This document shows, in pieces, positions 48,199 to 60,706 of a DNA stretch of 64,000 bases. This stretch comes from Apis mellifera (lineage: Eukaryota > Arthropoda > Insecta > Hymenoptera > Apidae): contig NC_037645.1 of assembly GCF_003254395.2 (NCBI RefSeq), positions 10,911,229 through 10,975,228 on the forward strand, given 5' to 3'. A model generated the notes under the pieces. It did not search any database and was not told the DNA's origin. It worked only from the letters and a program-made list of their open reading frames with translations. Every line of letters starts with the position of its first letter. Within the stretch, counting starts at the first letter, position 1. The position numbers and the translations under genes are program-made.

Positions 48199-51100
48199 CT
48201 GGAACAAACAATTTTTGATTCAGTTAGTTAGATTCGAGCGAGGTTTTGATTTTGGTTTGAATTTGCAAGATGGTGGACACACTCGTACCTGGAAGTGTAT
48301 TCTATCGGATTGCTGCTCGTTCCCTTGCTGCTGTTGCTGTTGATCATCGGAGGGTGGCGACGGAGGAATCATAGATTGATACCAGTCTCGATTCTCCTCC
48401 AACGTGTCCAGGATATCCTGAGCATCCGGGTGCACCAGGTCGGCCCAGGTCTCCCAGAGAGGGTGCACGATGTAATCTATGAAGCCGACCTGCGACTTCT
48501 CGATGGTGGCGCTGTGCCTGTCGCACATCGGGCTTATGTCCATGTTCTGCTCTCGTTCCCGGTCTCCTTGAAGGAAGAACTCCTCCATCAACAGGCCGAC
48601 CCATCGCCGGTAGAGGGGCAAAGGTTTCGTGGGGTTGGACAGGTCGGCACAGTGCACCAGGTTCTCCAGGACCTGGATTCGGTCGGTGTAATTGTCTAGG
48701 AGAAGCACGCCAGAACCGGCCACCTTCTTCGTTTCGACCATAGTCTTCAGATCGGCCAACAGGGACATGTGCTTGGACATGTCCGTGGACAGGACCATAT
48801 CGATCACCATCTTCCTAAGCGTCTGGCGTTGCTTCTTCGTCATGTTGACGAAAATGTCGCAGCCTTCGTTCTGAAGCAACTTGAACGCCACTGCCAGGTG
48901 GTGGTTCTCCAGAACGGACTCGTCATTGTACATTAGGGCGAGCTCGGAGCCTAGGACAGAAGCGGATATTTCTTTGTTCTATTCGTTCAAACAAATAATT
49001 ACAAAATAATTATTTTATATTATCGTCCGGGTGAGGTGTTATGAAAGAGAATGCTCACTCGAATTTATAAGGAACTGGTTGGTGAGTCCAGGATGGTCCA
49101 CGTCGTGAATGGTGGCTGCGAACAGAGCGGCTGTGATTTCCAACGGCGTGAACACGGACTGCAATCATGCAGAAAGAAACGTTTCGATTAATCCATCATT
49201 CGATCCAATTAATCGATATAAAAGTCCCGAACGAGGCAAGCCATTTAACGGATCGATTAAATAATACGCTATATATATATTCTCTCAGTGATTTGTTGAT
49301 TATAATTCTTTTTTTTTTTTTTTTATCAATAGAAGAGAGTTAAGAGCATTGTTATTTATGGATACTTTATCGACGATAAATGATAAATATTAACCTCGAG
49401 TGCGGGTGTGTTGAGCAGAGTGTGAGTAGATTGGGTCACATCGGCGGCATGCAGGCTATTGTGGAAGGGATTGTCTTTGACGTAGTGATCCTCGAGGGTC
49501 ATCATGAAGGTCACAAAGGTCTTGGGCGGTATGGCCAGCGATTTGAGCAAATCCCGGGTCTGGAAGGCTGTGTAGGCGACGCAGGTCAGCGGTCTGTTGT
49601 TGCTTAATTCGCCTATCCTGAAGATATCGATGCCCCATTTGTCGATGTCTGAGAGAAGCTATAAATATCACAAATTAAGGTCAGTTTATGAATTATTCAT
49701 TTTTTTTTTTTTTTTTGTATAATCATCATGGAACGATATAGAAAAAAAAAGATTTGTATAAAATGAGATTTCTAATAATAATAATAATAATAATAATCTA
49801 ATCTTTCTTTTCTTTTCTTTAATCTTTTTAATTCTTGATCTCTGATTTATCAAAAATATTTGATATTGAAAACAAATTATCCTCTAAAGAATCTGTAAAT
49901 CGTCCGTTTATTTTCTGGCTCGAACAGATTTCAGACACTTTTTCGAATCCACGAAATTTAATTTTGGAAAAAAGATCAATTAGCACCAATTAGCGGTTTT
50001 GGATGATTGCTAATTTTGTTTAAAAAGCTTAATTGAGAAAATTACGAGAAACAATTAATACCATTTATCCAATTTCAAATTATATATTACTACGATAATA
50101 AAACGTACAATTATCCAATGATACCTAACTTTGTAATACATCAGATGATGAGCGTGAAAATAAATTTTCTCCCGCTTAAAATATTCCAAAATGTTTATTA
50201 GATAATTTCAAGTAAAATATCAAGAAATTTATCAAGATCCAGATAGAATCAAGCAATCGGGATTAATTTAAACATTCGACCCCCATTTAGCTAAGGTAAA
50301 CAAACGATTGGCCACTGTCTCGCGGGCTAAATAAGGAGTTGGCATCGCGTTTAGCGATCCCGAGAGCCGCGTGGTACGCGTGGGCTCTCGGGGACGATTC
50401 TAAGGCCTCGGGAGAGGCGTGTTTAACCTGCTGGCTACATCTGACCAGGAAGCGCCTTTATTAGCATACAAAAGCTTTAGACGTTGATTATGTGAAAGTT
50501 ATATATATATATATACTCTCCATAACAGGAAAGAGGGAATTTGCATCGATTATACACGATGATTATACACGAAATTATCAAGTGTATAAATAAATAATAT
50601 ACGATATTATACAATAATATAAATAAATTTTCGAATGAATTTTCTTTTTTTATTTTATTTTGTAAATAAATAATATACGATATTATACAATAATATAAAT
50701 AAATTTTCGAATTAATTTTCTTTTTTTATTTTATTTTGTAAATAAATAATATACGATATTATATAATAATATAAATAAATTTTCGAATGAATTTTCTTTT
50801 TTTTATTTTATTTTGACACGAATGAATTTTCTTTTTTTATTTTATTTTGTAAATAAATAATATACGATATTATATAATAATATAAATAAATTTTCAAATG
50901 AATTTTCTTTTTTTTATTTTATTTTGACACGAATGAATTTTCTTTTTTTTATTTTATTTTGACACGAATGAATTTTCTTTTTTTATTTTATTTTGTAAAT
51001 AAATAATATACGATATTATATAATAATATAAATAAATTTTCGAATGAATTTTCTTTTTTTTATTTTATTTTGACACGAATGAATTTTCTTTTTTTTATTT

Positions 51101-54100
51101 TATTTTGACACGAATGAATTTTCTTTTTTTATTTTATTTTGTAAATAAATAATATACGATATTATATAATAATATAAATAAGTTTTCGAATGAATTTTCT
51201 TTTTTTTTTATTTTATTTTGACACGAATGAATTTTCTTTTTTTTATTTTATTTTGACACGAATGAATTTTCTTTTTTTATTTTATTTTGTAAATAAATAA
51301 TATACGATATTATATAATAATATAAATAAATTTTCAAATGAATTTTCTTTTTTTATTTTATTTTGACACGAATGAATTTTCTTTTTTTTATTTTATTTTG
51401 ACACGAATGAATTTTCTTTTTTTATTTTATTTTGTAAATAAATAATATACGATATTATATAATAATATAAATAAATTTTCAAATGAATTTTCTTTTTTTT
51501 ATTTTATTTTGACACGAATGAATTTTCTTTTTTTTATTTTATTTTGACACGAATGAATTTTCTTTTTTTATTTTATTTTGTAAATAAATAATATACGATA
51601 TTATATAATAATATAAATAAGTTTTCGAATGAATTTTCTTTTTTTTTATTTTATTTTGACACGAATGAATTTTCTTTTTTTTATTTTATTTTGACACGAA
51701 TGAATTTTCTTTTTTTATTTTATTTTGTAAATAAATAATATACAATATTATATAATAATATAAATAAATTTTCGAACGAATTTTCTTTTGTTATTTTATT
51801 TTGTAAATAAATGATATACGATATTATATAATAATATAAATAAATTTTCGAATGAATTTTCTTTTTTTATTTTGTTTTGTAAATAAATAATATACGATAT
51901 TATATAATAATATAAATAAATTTTCGAATGAATTTTCTTTTTTTTTATTTTATTTTGACACGAATGAATTTTCTTTTTTTATTTTATTTTGTAAATAAAT
52001 AATATACAATATTATATAATAATATAAATAAATTTTCGAATGAATTTTCTTTTTTTAATTTTATTTTGTAAATAAATAATATACGATATTATATAATAAT
52101 ATAAATAAATTTTCGAATAAATTTTCTTTTTTTTATTTTTATTTTGATAGAACATCTTGGTAGGAAACGTTCGATCGATTGAATGATGAATAAATCGAAG
52201 TGAATAAATAGAAGAATGAAACGTCAGAAATGAAATCGTGACTTAGAGTCAATTATTTAAATTTGATGTTTTTAATCGTTCAAAGATTAAAAATAGAATG
52301 TGTTTAAAACTGTAAACCGATGAACACAATGATATTATCGATATAACTCGGAATTAAGAAATTTAGTTTAAAGGATACGAAAAGTGAATTCCGAATCGAT
52401 TCGAAAAATAAGCTAAGGTTTGTTGGGTAAATAAATCCAAGTATTCGATTCAGCATTCGATTCGGAAATTTTACTTGGAATCGAGCTCTTAATAAAATTT
52501 GAAACAAGACGCAGATCGGGCAGTTCTCAAAGATTTTCGAAAAATTAAAATTATCGAAAAAAAATTTTTCGCGTCATCGATGAAATCAAAATACACGAAA
52601 TGTAACGTTAAACCGTAGAATATTTTTTTTAAAAACGTGCACAAGATGCACAAGATACTTCCAGGAGAATAGAAAATTTTTTTTCTTACATTAAAAAATT
52701 CACGCACATCTTCGATCCCATTTTGATTTCCATTTTTGCCGTGACGTAATACGAAATTGAGGTGGAAAAAAAAATTAATTATGGCAAGATGATAAGAAAT
52801 TCTAGAAATTGGGTTATCTGGCACCGACCTCGTCCCAAATTTTTTCGTCAACGTGTTCGTGCAACGATCGTAAACAGAGGCGGTATTGGCCTTTCGGAAC
52901 ACGGATCGATGTCTATTATCAGTTTAACGGTGGATCACGTACGACTTGACGATGGCGGCGCAAATAGACTCTTCGACGGAGCAGGAGAATACGAGAACGA
53001 TTTTTACGACTCGCAGCAAATTTTTATCTCTTTTCTGCAGCCGAGAAATTCAACATAAGATAAGAATATTGAAAATTATGCATCGAAGATGGATCCACTA
53101 TTTCACCGATCTGACAATATTTTGTAACAAAATGTATACGAAGAAGATACGAATTAAAAATTTCCACGATGATACAGTTTGAATTTTTCCATCCAACTGT
53201 AAATGATCGAAATGAACAAAGACTTCTCCTCGCCATCCTCTTTCTCCGGCCCTTTTGTTTGTCAATTCGTATATAACGAGGCAAATATTGAACGAACGAG
53301 GACATCGTTCGCCAGATAGGGAAATTTCCTAGACGATAATGATGATGCAACGCGCATTGTGCACAACTATCGCGCCGATAGACCGAGATAAGGATAAGAG
53401 GAACTAAAGGGATCAAGGATGATTTCACCGTGGAATATTTTCCGTCTCCATATCCAATATCTCTCCTCGCTCCCGTTCCATCATCTCTCGTAATTTATAC
53501 CGTCATTTACATTATCGACCAGAAATTTAATATCATCAAATCGTTAACCGATTTATCGTAGTAGGTGCGCCGTGTATCCGCATCTGGGTTAACGAAACAT
53601 CTTCACTCCGTGCGAATGTTTCCTTCGTCTTTGAAGCGATCCAGAAAAAGAAAATGTGTCGCAGATGTAGAATGGGTATAAACAAAGAGATAAACACGAT
53701 CTAATATATATATGGAACATCGTACAAAAATCGAATATAAACTCGAACGTCTTTGAAGACTGGTATCAAAGATTATATTTTTTTTTTTCTCTTTGGTTAA
53801 AATCAACAGGAAAGCAGAGTTAATACGCTCTTTGATTGCAGAAGATCTTCGAAAGTAAATTTAATTCAATGGATTTAAAGGGGGTGGGTTTTTTCTATGT
53901 GTAATTTGATCAATCGAGGAATTTTTAAAATTATATACAGATGATACAAGCGTTGATTAATTTTCGATAATCGTTTTGGAACGAAGTAAGAAACAAAGAT
54001 GAAGAGAGAGGAAGTTGAAGTAACCCCTTACGCGATTTCTCGCTCCGAATCGAACGTATGAAAACCGGTTGTGCAAGTGTTTTGAACGCGCGAGACACTT

Positions 54101-57100
54101 GCTGGGGAGACAACTGAATCCGTAATCGAGGCCTTCCGGATGAGTAGAAAGTGTAGATGTACCGTTAATTAATTTCGCTTTCGCGACATTCCGTTTCTGG
54201 GAACCGTGTTACGCAACACGGGAATATGATTCATTTCGCGAGAAGTTGTTTAACGATTAACGACGATTATCGGTTAAAGGATAGATTCTTTTCCTTTGCA
54301 TCTGGGTATTCGTTCGCAAAAGATTCTTAGAACAACGTGATGAGATTTAAATTCAATTTCTCTACGCTTTTGACACGGTTACTTAAATTTATAAATACAT
54401 TATTAATTTTAATTTTATTTAATATTTAATTTTTTAATTTTAATATTCGAATTGCGTGGAAATATGTTAAAATTACAAATTTCTATTATTATATTATAAC
54501 AAATATTATATTCATCAAATAAAAATTAAATGAACGATGAAAGGGAAACGCGTTTCAGTCGTTTTGTATGGGGTCCCATCGAAAGATAGAAGTAAAATTG
54601 TTCCTACCTTGCCGAGCTCCTCCTCGTGGGGTGTCTCGACGCCGTGAAGCGGTACACGTTCCCCGGTGAAGCTGTTTGTGTGCGTGAGGGGTCGCTTCAC
54701 ACCGCTTATGTGGGACATCGCGGCCGGGCCCCTTTGGGCCCGGTCCTTCTTCTTCGCCGCCCTAGCATCCGTGCTTCCGGCTGCTGCAACCGCATCCTCG
54801 ATCCGAAGGGAGGGTAGGTCCAACTCTTGTTGCTTGTCTGTGAATAAAAGTGACTTATGGTGATTTGTTGTCGAATGTATTGGAAAAAGTTATTATTTAG
54901 TATAAGGAGTAAATATAATGTATAATTGTAATATAATTTGTAGTATTGTAATAATAAGGAATTAGAAAATTATTTGTCAAAATCACATTGGAAAAAAATA
55001 TTTAGTATAACGTGTAAATTTAAAAGGATTGTTAATAATTATAGTATTGTAATATAATTTATAATATTGTAATAATAAGAAATTAGAAAATTATTTTGTC
55101 AAAATCATACTGGAAAAAAATATTTAATATAACGTGTAAATGTGAGAGGATTGTTAATAATTACAATATTGTAATATAATTTATAATATTGTATAATAAT
55201 GTAATAAGGAATTAGGATTAATAATGTAATAAATTATTTTGTCAAAATCACATTGGAAAAAAATATTTAATGTGGTATATACTATTAATAAGGACTGCAG
55301 TATAGTAGCAAAATGACAAGATAATTTATATTTTTTATCCATTTATAGTATTGTATAATGATATAGAATGGAAAATTAAAAATTATTTTATTAAATATAG
55401 ATTTTAATTAGAAAAAAATATTTAGTATAATATGTAAATATAAAAGGATTATTTAATAAGGAATATTTAGTATAATTTAGTATAATATGTAAATATAAAA
55501 GGATTATTAGTATTGTAATATAATTTATAATATTGTATAATAATATAATAGAGAATTAGAAAGTTATTTTGTCAAAATCATATTGGAAAAAAATATTTAA
55601 TGTGTATAAAATAATATATAAAGCATTATTAATAATTACAGTATTGCAGTATAATAACAAAATAACAAGATAATTTATTTTTTTATCCCTTTATAGTATT
55701 ATGTATAATAATGTAGAATGGAAAATTAAAAATTATTTTATTAAATATGTTAGAAAAAAAATATTTAGTATAATGTAGTATAAAATATAGAGCATTGTTA
55801 GTAATTGTAACATGATCAATGAGAAGATAATTTATTTTTTTATCTCTTTATGATAATATAGAATTGTATAATAATATAGAATGGAAAATTTTATTAAATG
55901 TATTAGAAAAAAATATTTAATATAATGTATAAATATAAGAGGATTATTACAATATTGTAATATAATTTATAATATTGTATAATAATATAATAGGAAATTA
56001 GAAAATTATTTTGTCAAAATCATATTGAAAAAAAATATTTAATGTGATACATGCTACTATACTGCAATACTATTAGTAATTATAGTATTGCAGTATAGTA
56101 GAAAAATTATTTATTTTTTTATCCCTTTATAAAGTTGTATAATAATGTAGAATGGAAAATTAAACGTGTTGGAGAAAAATATTTAGTATAATGTAGTATA
56201 AAATATAGAGCATTGTTATCAATGACAAGATAATTTACTTTTTATTCCTTTATAGTATTGTATAATAATGTAATAGGAGAATTAGAAAATTATTTTGCAG
56301 CAAAATAATGAAGGATGATCAAGATGATTTGTTTCTTTTCTCTTTTCTTGATTATATTCAGTTACTTTCACAATTATGCAATAATGAGAAACAGAAATAA
56401 TCAGCCTCTTAAAAGGATTATTCTTCTTTTCTTTCCTTTTTTGAAAGTTGTTCTTGTTTAATTGATATTCAAATAATAATAATTTACATTTAAAATTATT
56501 AAGAGACACGGTGAAAATAATATCACTTTTACAACAAATTCATCACATCTAATATGATGAAATGATAGAAATTAAATAACCATCGATTTTGAAAATTTTA
56601 ACCAATTATCCCCAACACGTGCATAATTAATTAATTCTAGAGAAATATGGACCGTTATTTTTCCATTTTTCGACTTATTTATAAATAACAAAAGTGCTGG
56701 AAGTAATCTCAATCTGCATCTCTTTGCAACAACAAAGAGGAGGCAGTCTGCGTAAATAAGAAGCCGATTCCTCGTTCCACGAGCAAAAAGGAGTGGAGCG
56801 GCGGACAAAGAGCGCAGAATGGGATGAATGATCGTGGAACATGTGTATGCATTTACGGAGTTTTCAAGGGCTTTTAATGCGTAAGAGAGTCTACGTTATT
56901 CTTATTGTCCCTGATAAATCAGCTCCCGGTGTTGACCTCGATAAAGTGGCAAATTATCTTCTTTTCTTTTCTTTTCTTTTTTTTCCTTCTCCCCCCTTCT
57001 TTCTTATTAGTTTTACGTTTTACGTATTTCGTATTTGGTTACACAAACGAACAATTAAAAAGTTCTTTCTTTCGCTTCTTTTAATTTTAATCCAGCTCAT

Positions 57101-57262
57101 ACATGAAATATTATACAACAATATTCAGGAATAATATAATATAATATTTTAGATTTTGACAAACTTACCAAGGAAGGTACTGCATATGTATTCCGATATC
57201 TGGTTGCCGGATTTCGAGGATTCTGAGAAATGGGACAGCTCTTTGTTCAGCATACGCTTGAA
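48064..57262 (-). CDS. dnc: cAMP-specific 3',5'-cyclic phosphodiesterase 4 (dunce), 3' six exons
   Basis: Exons 57262-57169, 54837-54608, 49658-49395, 49158-49059, 48950-48289 and 48198-48064 join to exactly 495 codons including TGA. Numbering residue 1 at FKRML: UCR2 is at about 1-60, an insect-type linker (MSHISGVKRPLTHTNSF) follows, and the catalytic domain is at about 105-425. Catalytic landmarks are HNSLH (H174 general acid, H178 metal), HDVDHPG (H214, D215 metal), VHCADLSNPTK (D332 metal) and KSQVGFIDY (Q383 purine-selective Gln, F386 clamp). PDE4 enzymes hydrolyse cAMP to AMP and are rolipram-sensitive; Drosophila dnc mutants have defective learning. UCR1 and the alternative N-termini are upstream of 57262 and not visible. 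The identification rests on near-complete motif identity with known PDE4s recalled from memory. Confidence 0.98.
48289..48950 (-). CDS. dnc: dnc large exon: rest of the catalytic domain and polyglutamine tail
   Basis: It opens SELALMYNDESVLENHHLAV and encodes 220 residues. Landmarks are VETKKV (a MAP-kinase interaction-like motif), VHCADLSNPTKPL, EISP-like MDISPMCDRH, KSQVGFIDYIVHPLWETWAD, HPDAQDILDTLEENRDWYQS, MIPPSPPSDD, six glutamines and RIHFQ. The donor is CAG|gtacga at 48288. If the 90-base intron is retained, translation continues 22 codons (VRVCPPSCKF...) to a stop at 48220, giving a different basic end. Confidence 0.97.
49059..49158 (-). CDS. dnc: dnc exon with the HDVDHPG metal-binding motif
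   Basis: The 100-nt exon encodes SVFTPLEITAALFAATIHDV, then DHPGLTNQFLINS, and ends with the first base of a Ser codon. The acceptor is gcatgattgcag; the donor is gtgagc at 49058. His-Asp of HDVDHPG supplies two ligands for the Zn/Mg site. Confidence 0.97.
49395..49658 (-). CDS. dnc: dnc exon with the catalytic HN motif
   Basis: It encodes 88 residues, from LLSDIDKWGIDIFRIGELSN through RPLTCVAYTAFQTRDLL and PFHNSLHAADVTQSTHTLL to TPALE. The acceptor tttatag at 49659 is preferred over an internal ctctcag because it retains LLSD, matching the family's ELG-(T/K)LL-x-D-x-D-x-W-G. The donor gttaat at 49394 is weak (+5 is not G). Retention of the following intron would end a few residues after PALE. 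H174 and H178 of the active site are here. Confidence 0.96.
49659..54607 (-). other. dnc: dnc intron of 4.9 kb
   Basis: On the minus strand it starts gtagga (54607) and ends tttatag (49659). It contains the 50.6-52.1 kb minisatellite. Positions 49660-50584 and 52147-54607 show no supported exon; 52.8-53.4 and 53.9-54.3 kb are GC-richer unique DNA. Confidence 0.85.
50585..52146. repeat. dnc: Two-module minisatellite with higher-order ABB pattern
   Basis: Module A (about 76 bp) reads taaataaataatatacgata and continues through ttatataataatataaataa and ttttcgaatgaatttt to a T-rich end. Module B (about 34-35 bp) reads gacacgaatgaattttcttt plus tttattttatttt. I count 14 A and 14 B in the order A A AB, then ABB six times, then A A AB A A. 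A module starts include 51143, 51290, 51433, 51580 and 51725, so ABB recurs every 143-147 bases. Point variants (tcaaatg, aagtttt) mark individual A modules. Confidence 0.95.
54608..54837 (-). CDS. dnc: dnc exon encoding the end of UCR2 and the linker
   Basis: The acceptor is cttttattcacag (AG at 54839-54838); the donor is gtagga at 54607. The exon encodes DKQQELDLPSLRIED, then an Ala/Lys-rich stretch (AVAAAGSTDARAAKKKDRAQ), then MSHISGVKRPLTHTNSF and GVETPHEEELGK. The Ala/Lys segment is insect-variable; the ISGVK block and the GVET..E motif are conserved in PDE4. Phase 1 entry and phase 0 exit. Confidence 0.96.
54880..56300. repeat. dnc: Degenerate tandem array, units of roughly 110-150 bp
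   Basis: Recurring words are ttggaaaaaaatatttagta, taatataatttataatattg, gaattagaaaattattttgt, caaaatcacat and tatagtattgtataataatg, with about ten copies. It contains an internal perfect hairpin at 56054-56101. Confidence 0.85.
56054..56101. other. Perfect 20-bp inverted repeat, 8-base loop
   Basis: The arms are 56054-56073 (CTACTATACTGCAATACTAT) and 56082-56101 (its exact reverse complement), around loop tagtaatt. The right arm matches the surrounding array (gcagtatagtag); the left arm is an inverted copy of it. Confidence 0.9.
57169..57262 (-). CDS. dnc: dnc exon encoding the start of UCR2
   Basis: On the minus strand the acceptor is tttttttgattacag, with AG at 57264-57263. The exon encodes FKRMLNKELSHFSESSKSGN and then QISEYICSTFL, and ends with the G of a split Asp codon. 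The donor is gtaagt at 57168. This is the canonical UCR2 opening, which in full-length PDE4 contacts UCR1 and caps the active site. In the family it is preceded by a LETxQTxRSVSxMAS exon, which I could not find up to 64000. Confidence 0.96.
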
Positions 57263-58165
57263 CTGTAATCAAAAAAAGGAGAAAAATATACGTTAAATTT
57301 CTTTAGATGAAATCAATTAATTACAAAGAGAAAGAAAAGATTAATTTTTTCCTCGATTATCCCTTAATCTCAAATTTTTATTCATTCATCGAGGAAGCAA
57401 TAATAATGGAAGGTGAAATTTAAGTTTTTATAAAATAAAATAATACTTGAAGCTTAAATTCAATGCACAATTTCTGCCATATTAAAATTTAATTAAAATA
57501 GATTTTAAATTTAAATTTTTAATTAATAAAGGAATTTCTAAATGTGAATGATCTAGAAGTGGGTAAAAATTTAATCATTCAAGAGATGATTGATTAAATT
57601 TAAATAATAGCTTTTACTAAAAGAACTCAAATTCCTTTTTCAACTTGGTTACCAATAGCAATAATATCTCCTGTTTCGTCTTTGGTTCATTCTTCAACAT
57701 TGGTTACGGCTGGGATTTATTAAATATAAAAATGTTATTTTATTAATTTCTAGATTAACAATATTACTTGGTCGCAAATTTTGAGTTTAAAAAAAAGACG
57801 ATCACGTGAAAGATGCGAAAACCCAAGAAGAATTCCAAGATGGACGCGCATTGGATCCAGAGTTATCTCGTAAAATTTACAACGTTTGCTCTCGTCTCTT
57901 GTGCGCAATTTCGACGCATACGTTTGTTTAGATGTAGATCACCGGCTTCTCCTCGTTATCGGAGAGCGTTCATCTCGGCCAATGAAAGAATTCCTACGTG
58001 TTCGGTGCAAATGGGGGATGGAACGAGAGTGGCAGCGAGAGTGGACTGACCTGTTATCTCGATCGATACAAGCTCTCGAGATCTGTAATACTCTGTGTTT
58101 ACTCTGAACAGCTCGTGCTCACGATGTGATAACGCGACTAATGAATGAGTTTCTTCGCTCCTTAT

Positions 58166-58167
58166 TT

Positions 58168-58222
<55 letters not shown>
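58166..58222. repeat. (TA)n microsatellite
   Basis: An uninterrupted TA run of nearly 30 units within the dnc intron. Confidence 0.95.
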
Positions 58223-58226
<4 letters not shown>

Positions 58227-60706
58227 ATATTGTTTATTTGATTATTAAGCTATGAAGAAGAAGATTTTAGAATATTTTTTTTGCTATTTAACTGTTGAAA
58301 TGATCAGTCAGAAAGTTTTATATATACATTTAAAAATATATTTTGAATCATATTATCAAATATGATCGCAAGTATGTTCATTTAAATATTAATTATAACT
58401 GTAATAGATAGATAATAGATTTCTGGGAATTTTGTTATTTATTATTTGTCATTCAGATGTTCAGAGTCACAGAGATGAGGCTAAGGTGACAATTAACGAG
58501 TTTCAATGAGGAACATTGTTTCTCAAGCACGTGGAAGGCACGTTGCGAACTTAAAACGCGTGCTCGTTATATATATACACTAATTTTCGTTGAAAAGAAG
58601 AGAGAGGATCGCTTCTAATTAATCAATGTCACTGTATGATCATAAATAAATTAGACTTAACCCGCGCGAAAAAGAAGAAAAGAGAGAAAGAAAAAAAAGC
58701 TTAAAAGCTTAATTTTATCAATCGACTCTTTCAATTACGGAGAGAGAGAATAATATTCCGTATCGCGAGACTTTTTGTCGACGAAACATTTTTTCTCTCT
58801 CCTCTATCAAAAAAAGAGAGATACGAAAAAAATGAATAAATTTAACGATATTTTACATTTTACGAATGAAACATTCGTTACGTAACAGAGAGAGAGAGAG
58901 AGAGAGAGAGAGGGAATGATCGTAATATTTTAATTAAATCGTCATCAATGATCGAATCAATCGATAATATCGTATCGATTACATCGTCATCGGGATTAAT
59001 CTCGCGTGTAATTTGTTGGTCGGCCCGCATTTAAGCCCTGCCCGATAAAGTGTGTAATCGAGTTCATCGATTCGCGATATTTCCAAGCCAACAGGCAAGC
59101 TCGACTGCGTCACCGATACGCACATCCTCTCCCCTCTCTTCTCTTCCTCTCTCGGTGGTGGAGTTGAATTGATAATTCAATTTTTCCCGCGTTTTTTCCC
59201 TTTTCCTTTCTTTCTTTCCTTTTTTTTTTTTTAACGATCGATGCCACGTCTCTCCCTCGACTTATGCAAGGCGTTGAGATAGGTCAAGGATAAATTTCGC
59301 ACGGAACGATTGGCGTTCTTCCACGAGCAGGAAATTGGATTGAAGAAGTTATAGAGATTTGTACACGCAGATTTGATGTTAATTATTAAATTATTATAAT
59401 TTTTATTACAATTTAAATTAATATTAGAAAAAATTAATTTATAAATCGAGTTTAACCGCTATTGCTGGCACTCATATTTATCTTTACTAGAATTAATTTC
59501 CGAATAAAATTTTCATTCATTGTTTCAGAATTCTCTATTAACTATAATTTAACTATATTTTGTCGTGGAAGAAAGAAATTTTTTCTTGGTGTCTATCTGG
59601 ATGGATGATGAAAATGTGAGGTGGTTCATGGTGTTTTGATTTCGATGTTTCTTAAATTATTTCTTGGATTTATATGTATATAATCGATATATTATTTGAA
59701 TAATTTAATTTCTTTATTTTGAATAATTTAATTCTGAATTTTGAATAATTTAATTTCTTTTCTCTCCCCTCCAACAAATATTGCCCCCACTCGAAGAAGA
59801 CTCGTGCTCAAAATAAATAATCGCGGGCTAATAATAATCCCTCGACAATAGAACGATATAAATAATTTGATCCAAGAGATTCGAAATGATATTTCAACAC
59901 TACGATATATTATATATCGTTCTCTTTTTTTTTAAACAACAATTATAACACAATCTAAAAAAAAAAAATTATACAATACATTATACAATAATATTCAGGA
60001 ATATATATATTATATATTATGATATTCTGTGCACCTCCATCCCTAAAATGAATAAAAAAGTCTTGATTCGAAATGCGCAAATGTCGATTACTTCATTCAT
60101 CGATTTAATGTAAGAGATATGAATATTAAAAAACGATAAGACGACACGAACGAATAAAAGTAAACGCAACAACTTATACAACGTGATGTAATTCTCTTAT
60201 CGAAGAATACGTGCGCAGCGATCGAAGCAATCTGAATCTATTATCCAGGATAAATCATTATGATAAACTACTGAATACTACTGATCATCTTCGATTCCAT
60301 TATCACGAATGACTAATCGTTCTAACTAAATCATTGTTCAGGTTCTTTAAATCCTCCTTTTGGAAATTACCACTCGATAATTTTTTATCTTCTCGGTAAG
60401 GAAAACTTTCTCGTATCTTGGGAAAATTCAGTGATCGGAAAATTTCACGTATCCTCGACTTGCGTCTCGAAACGCAATGCACATTTGAATTATTCGAAAT
60501 GTATTGCAAAATGAATTGTGTGAAAATTGTAATATGATCTTTTTTTGCTTTAATTGTTATGAATAAATTATCGTTGAATTCTCGTTTCCAATAAAATTTT
60601 GTTATAATTATACGATTATCGTTAATGACAAATTTTAAAAAAGATTGACAACAATCGATCTATTTATAAAAATTGATAATGATTAATCGAGGCTTAAGTT
60701 TAATAT

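Larger units (their letters stand above)
54838..57168 (-). other. dnc: dnc intron of 2.3 kb
   Basis: On the minus strand it starts gtaagt and ends ttcacag. It is mostly occupied by the 54.9-56.3 kb array; 56300-57168 is unique AT-rich DNA without an exon. Confidence 0.85.

Noticed and set aside
48295..48699. 134-codon + strand open frame
   Set aside because: It is the antisense shadow of the dnc catalytic exon, whose minus-strand reading is certain.
50585..52146. CRISPR-like regular array
   Set aside because: Modules are directly contiguous with no unique spacers, in a eukaryotic intron.
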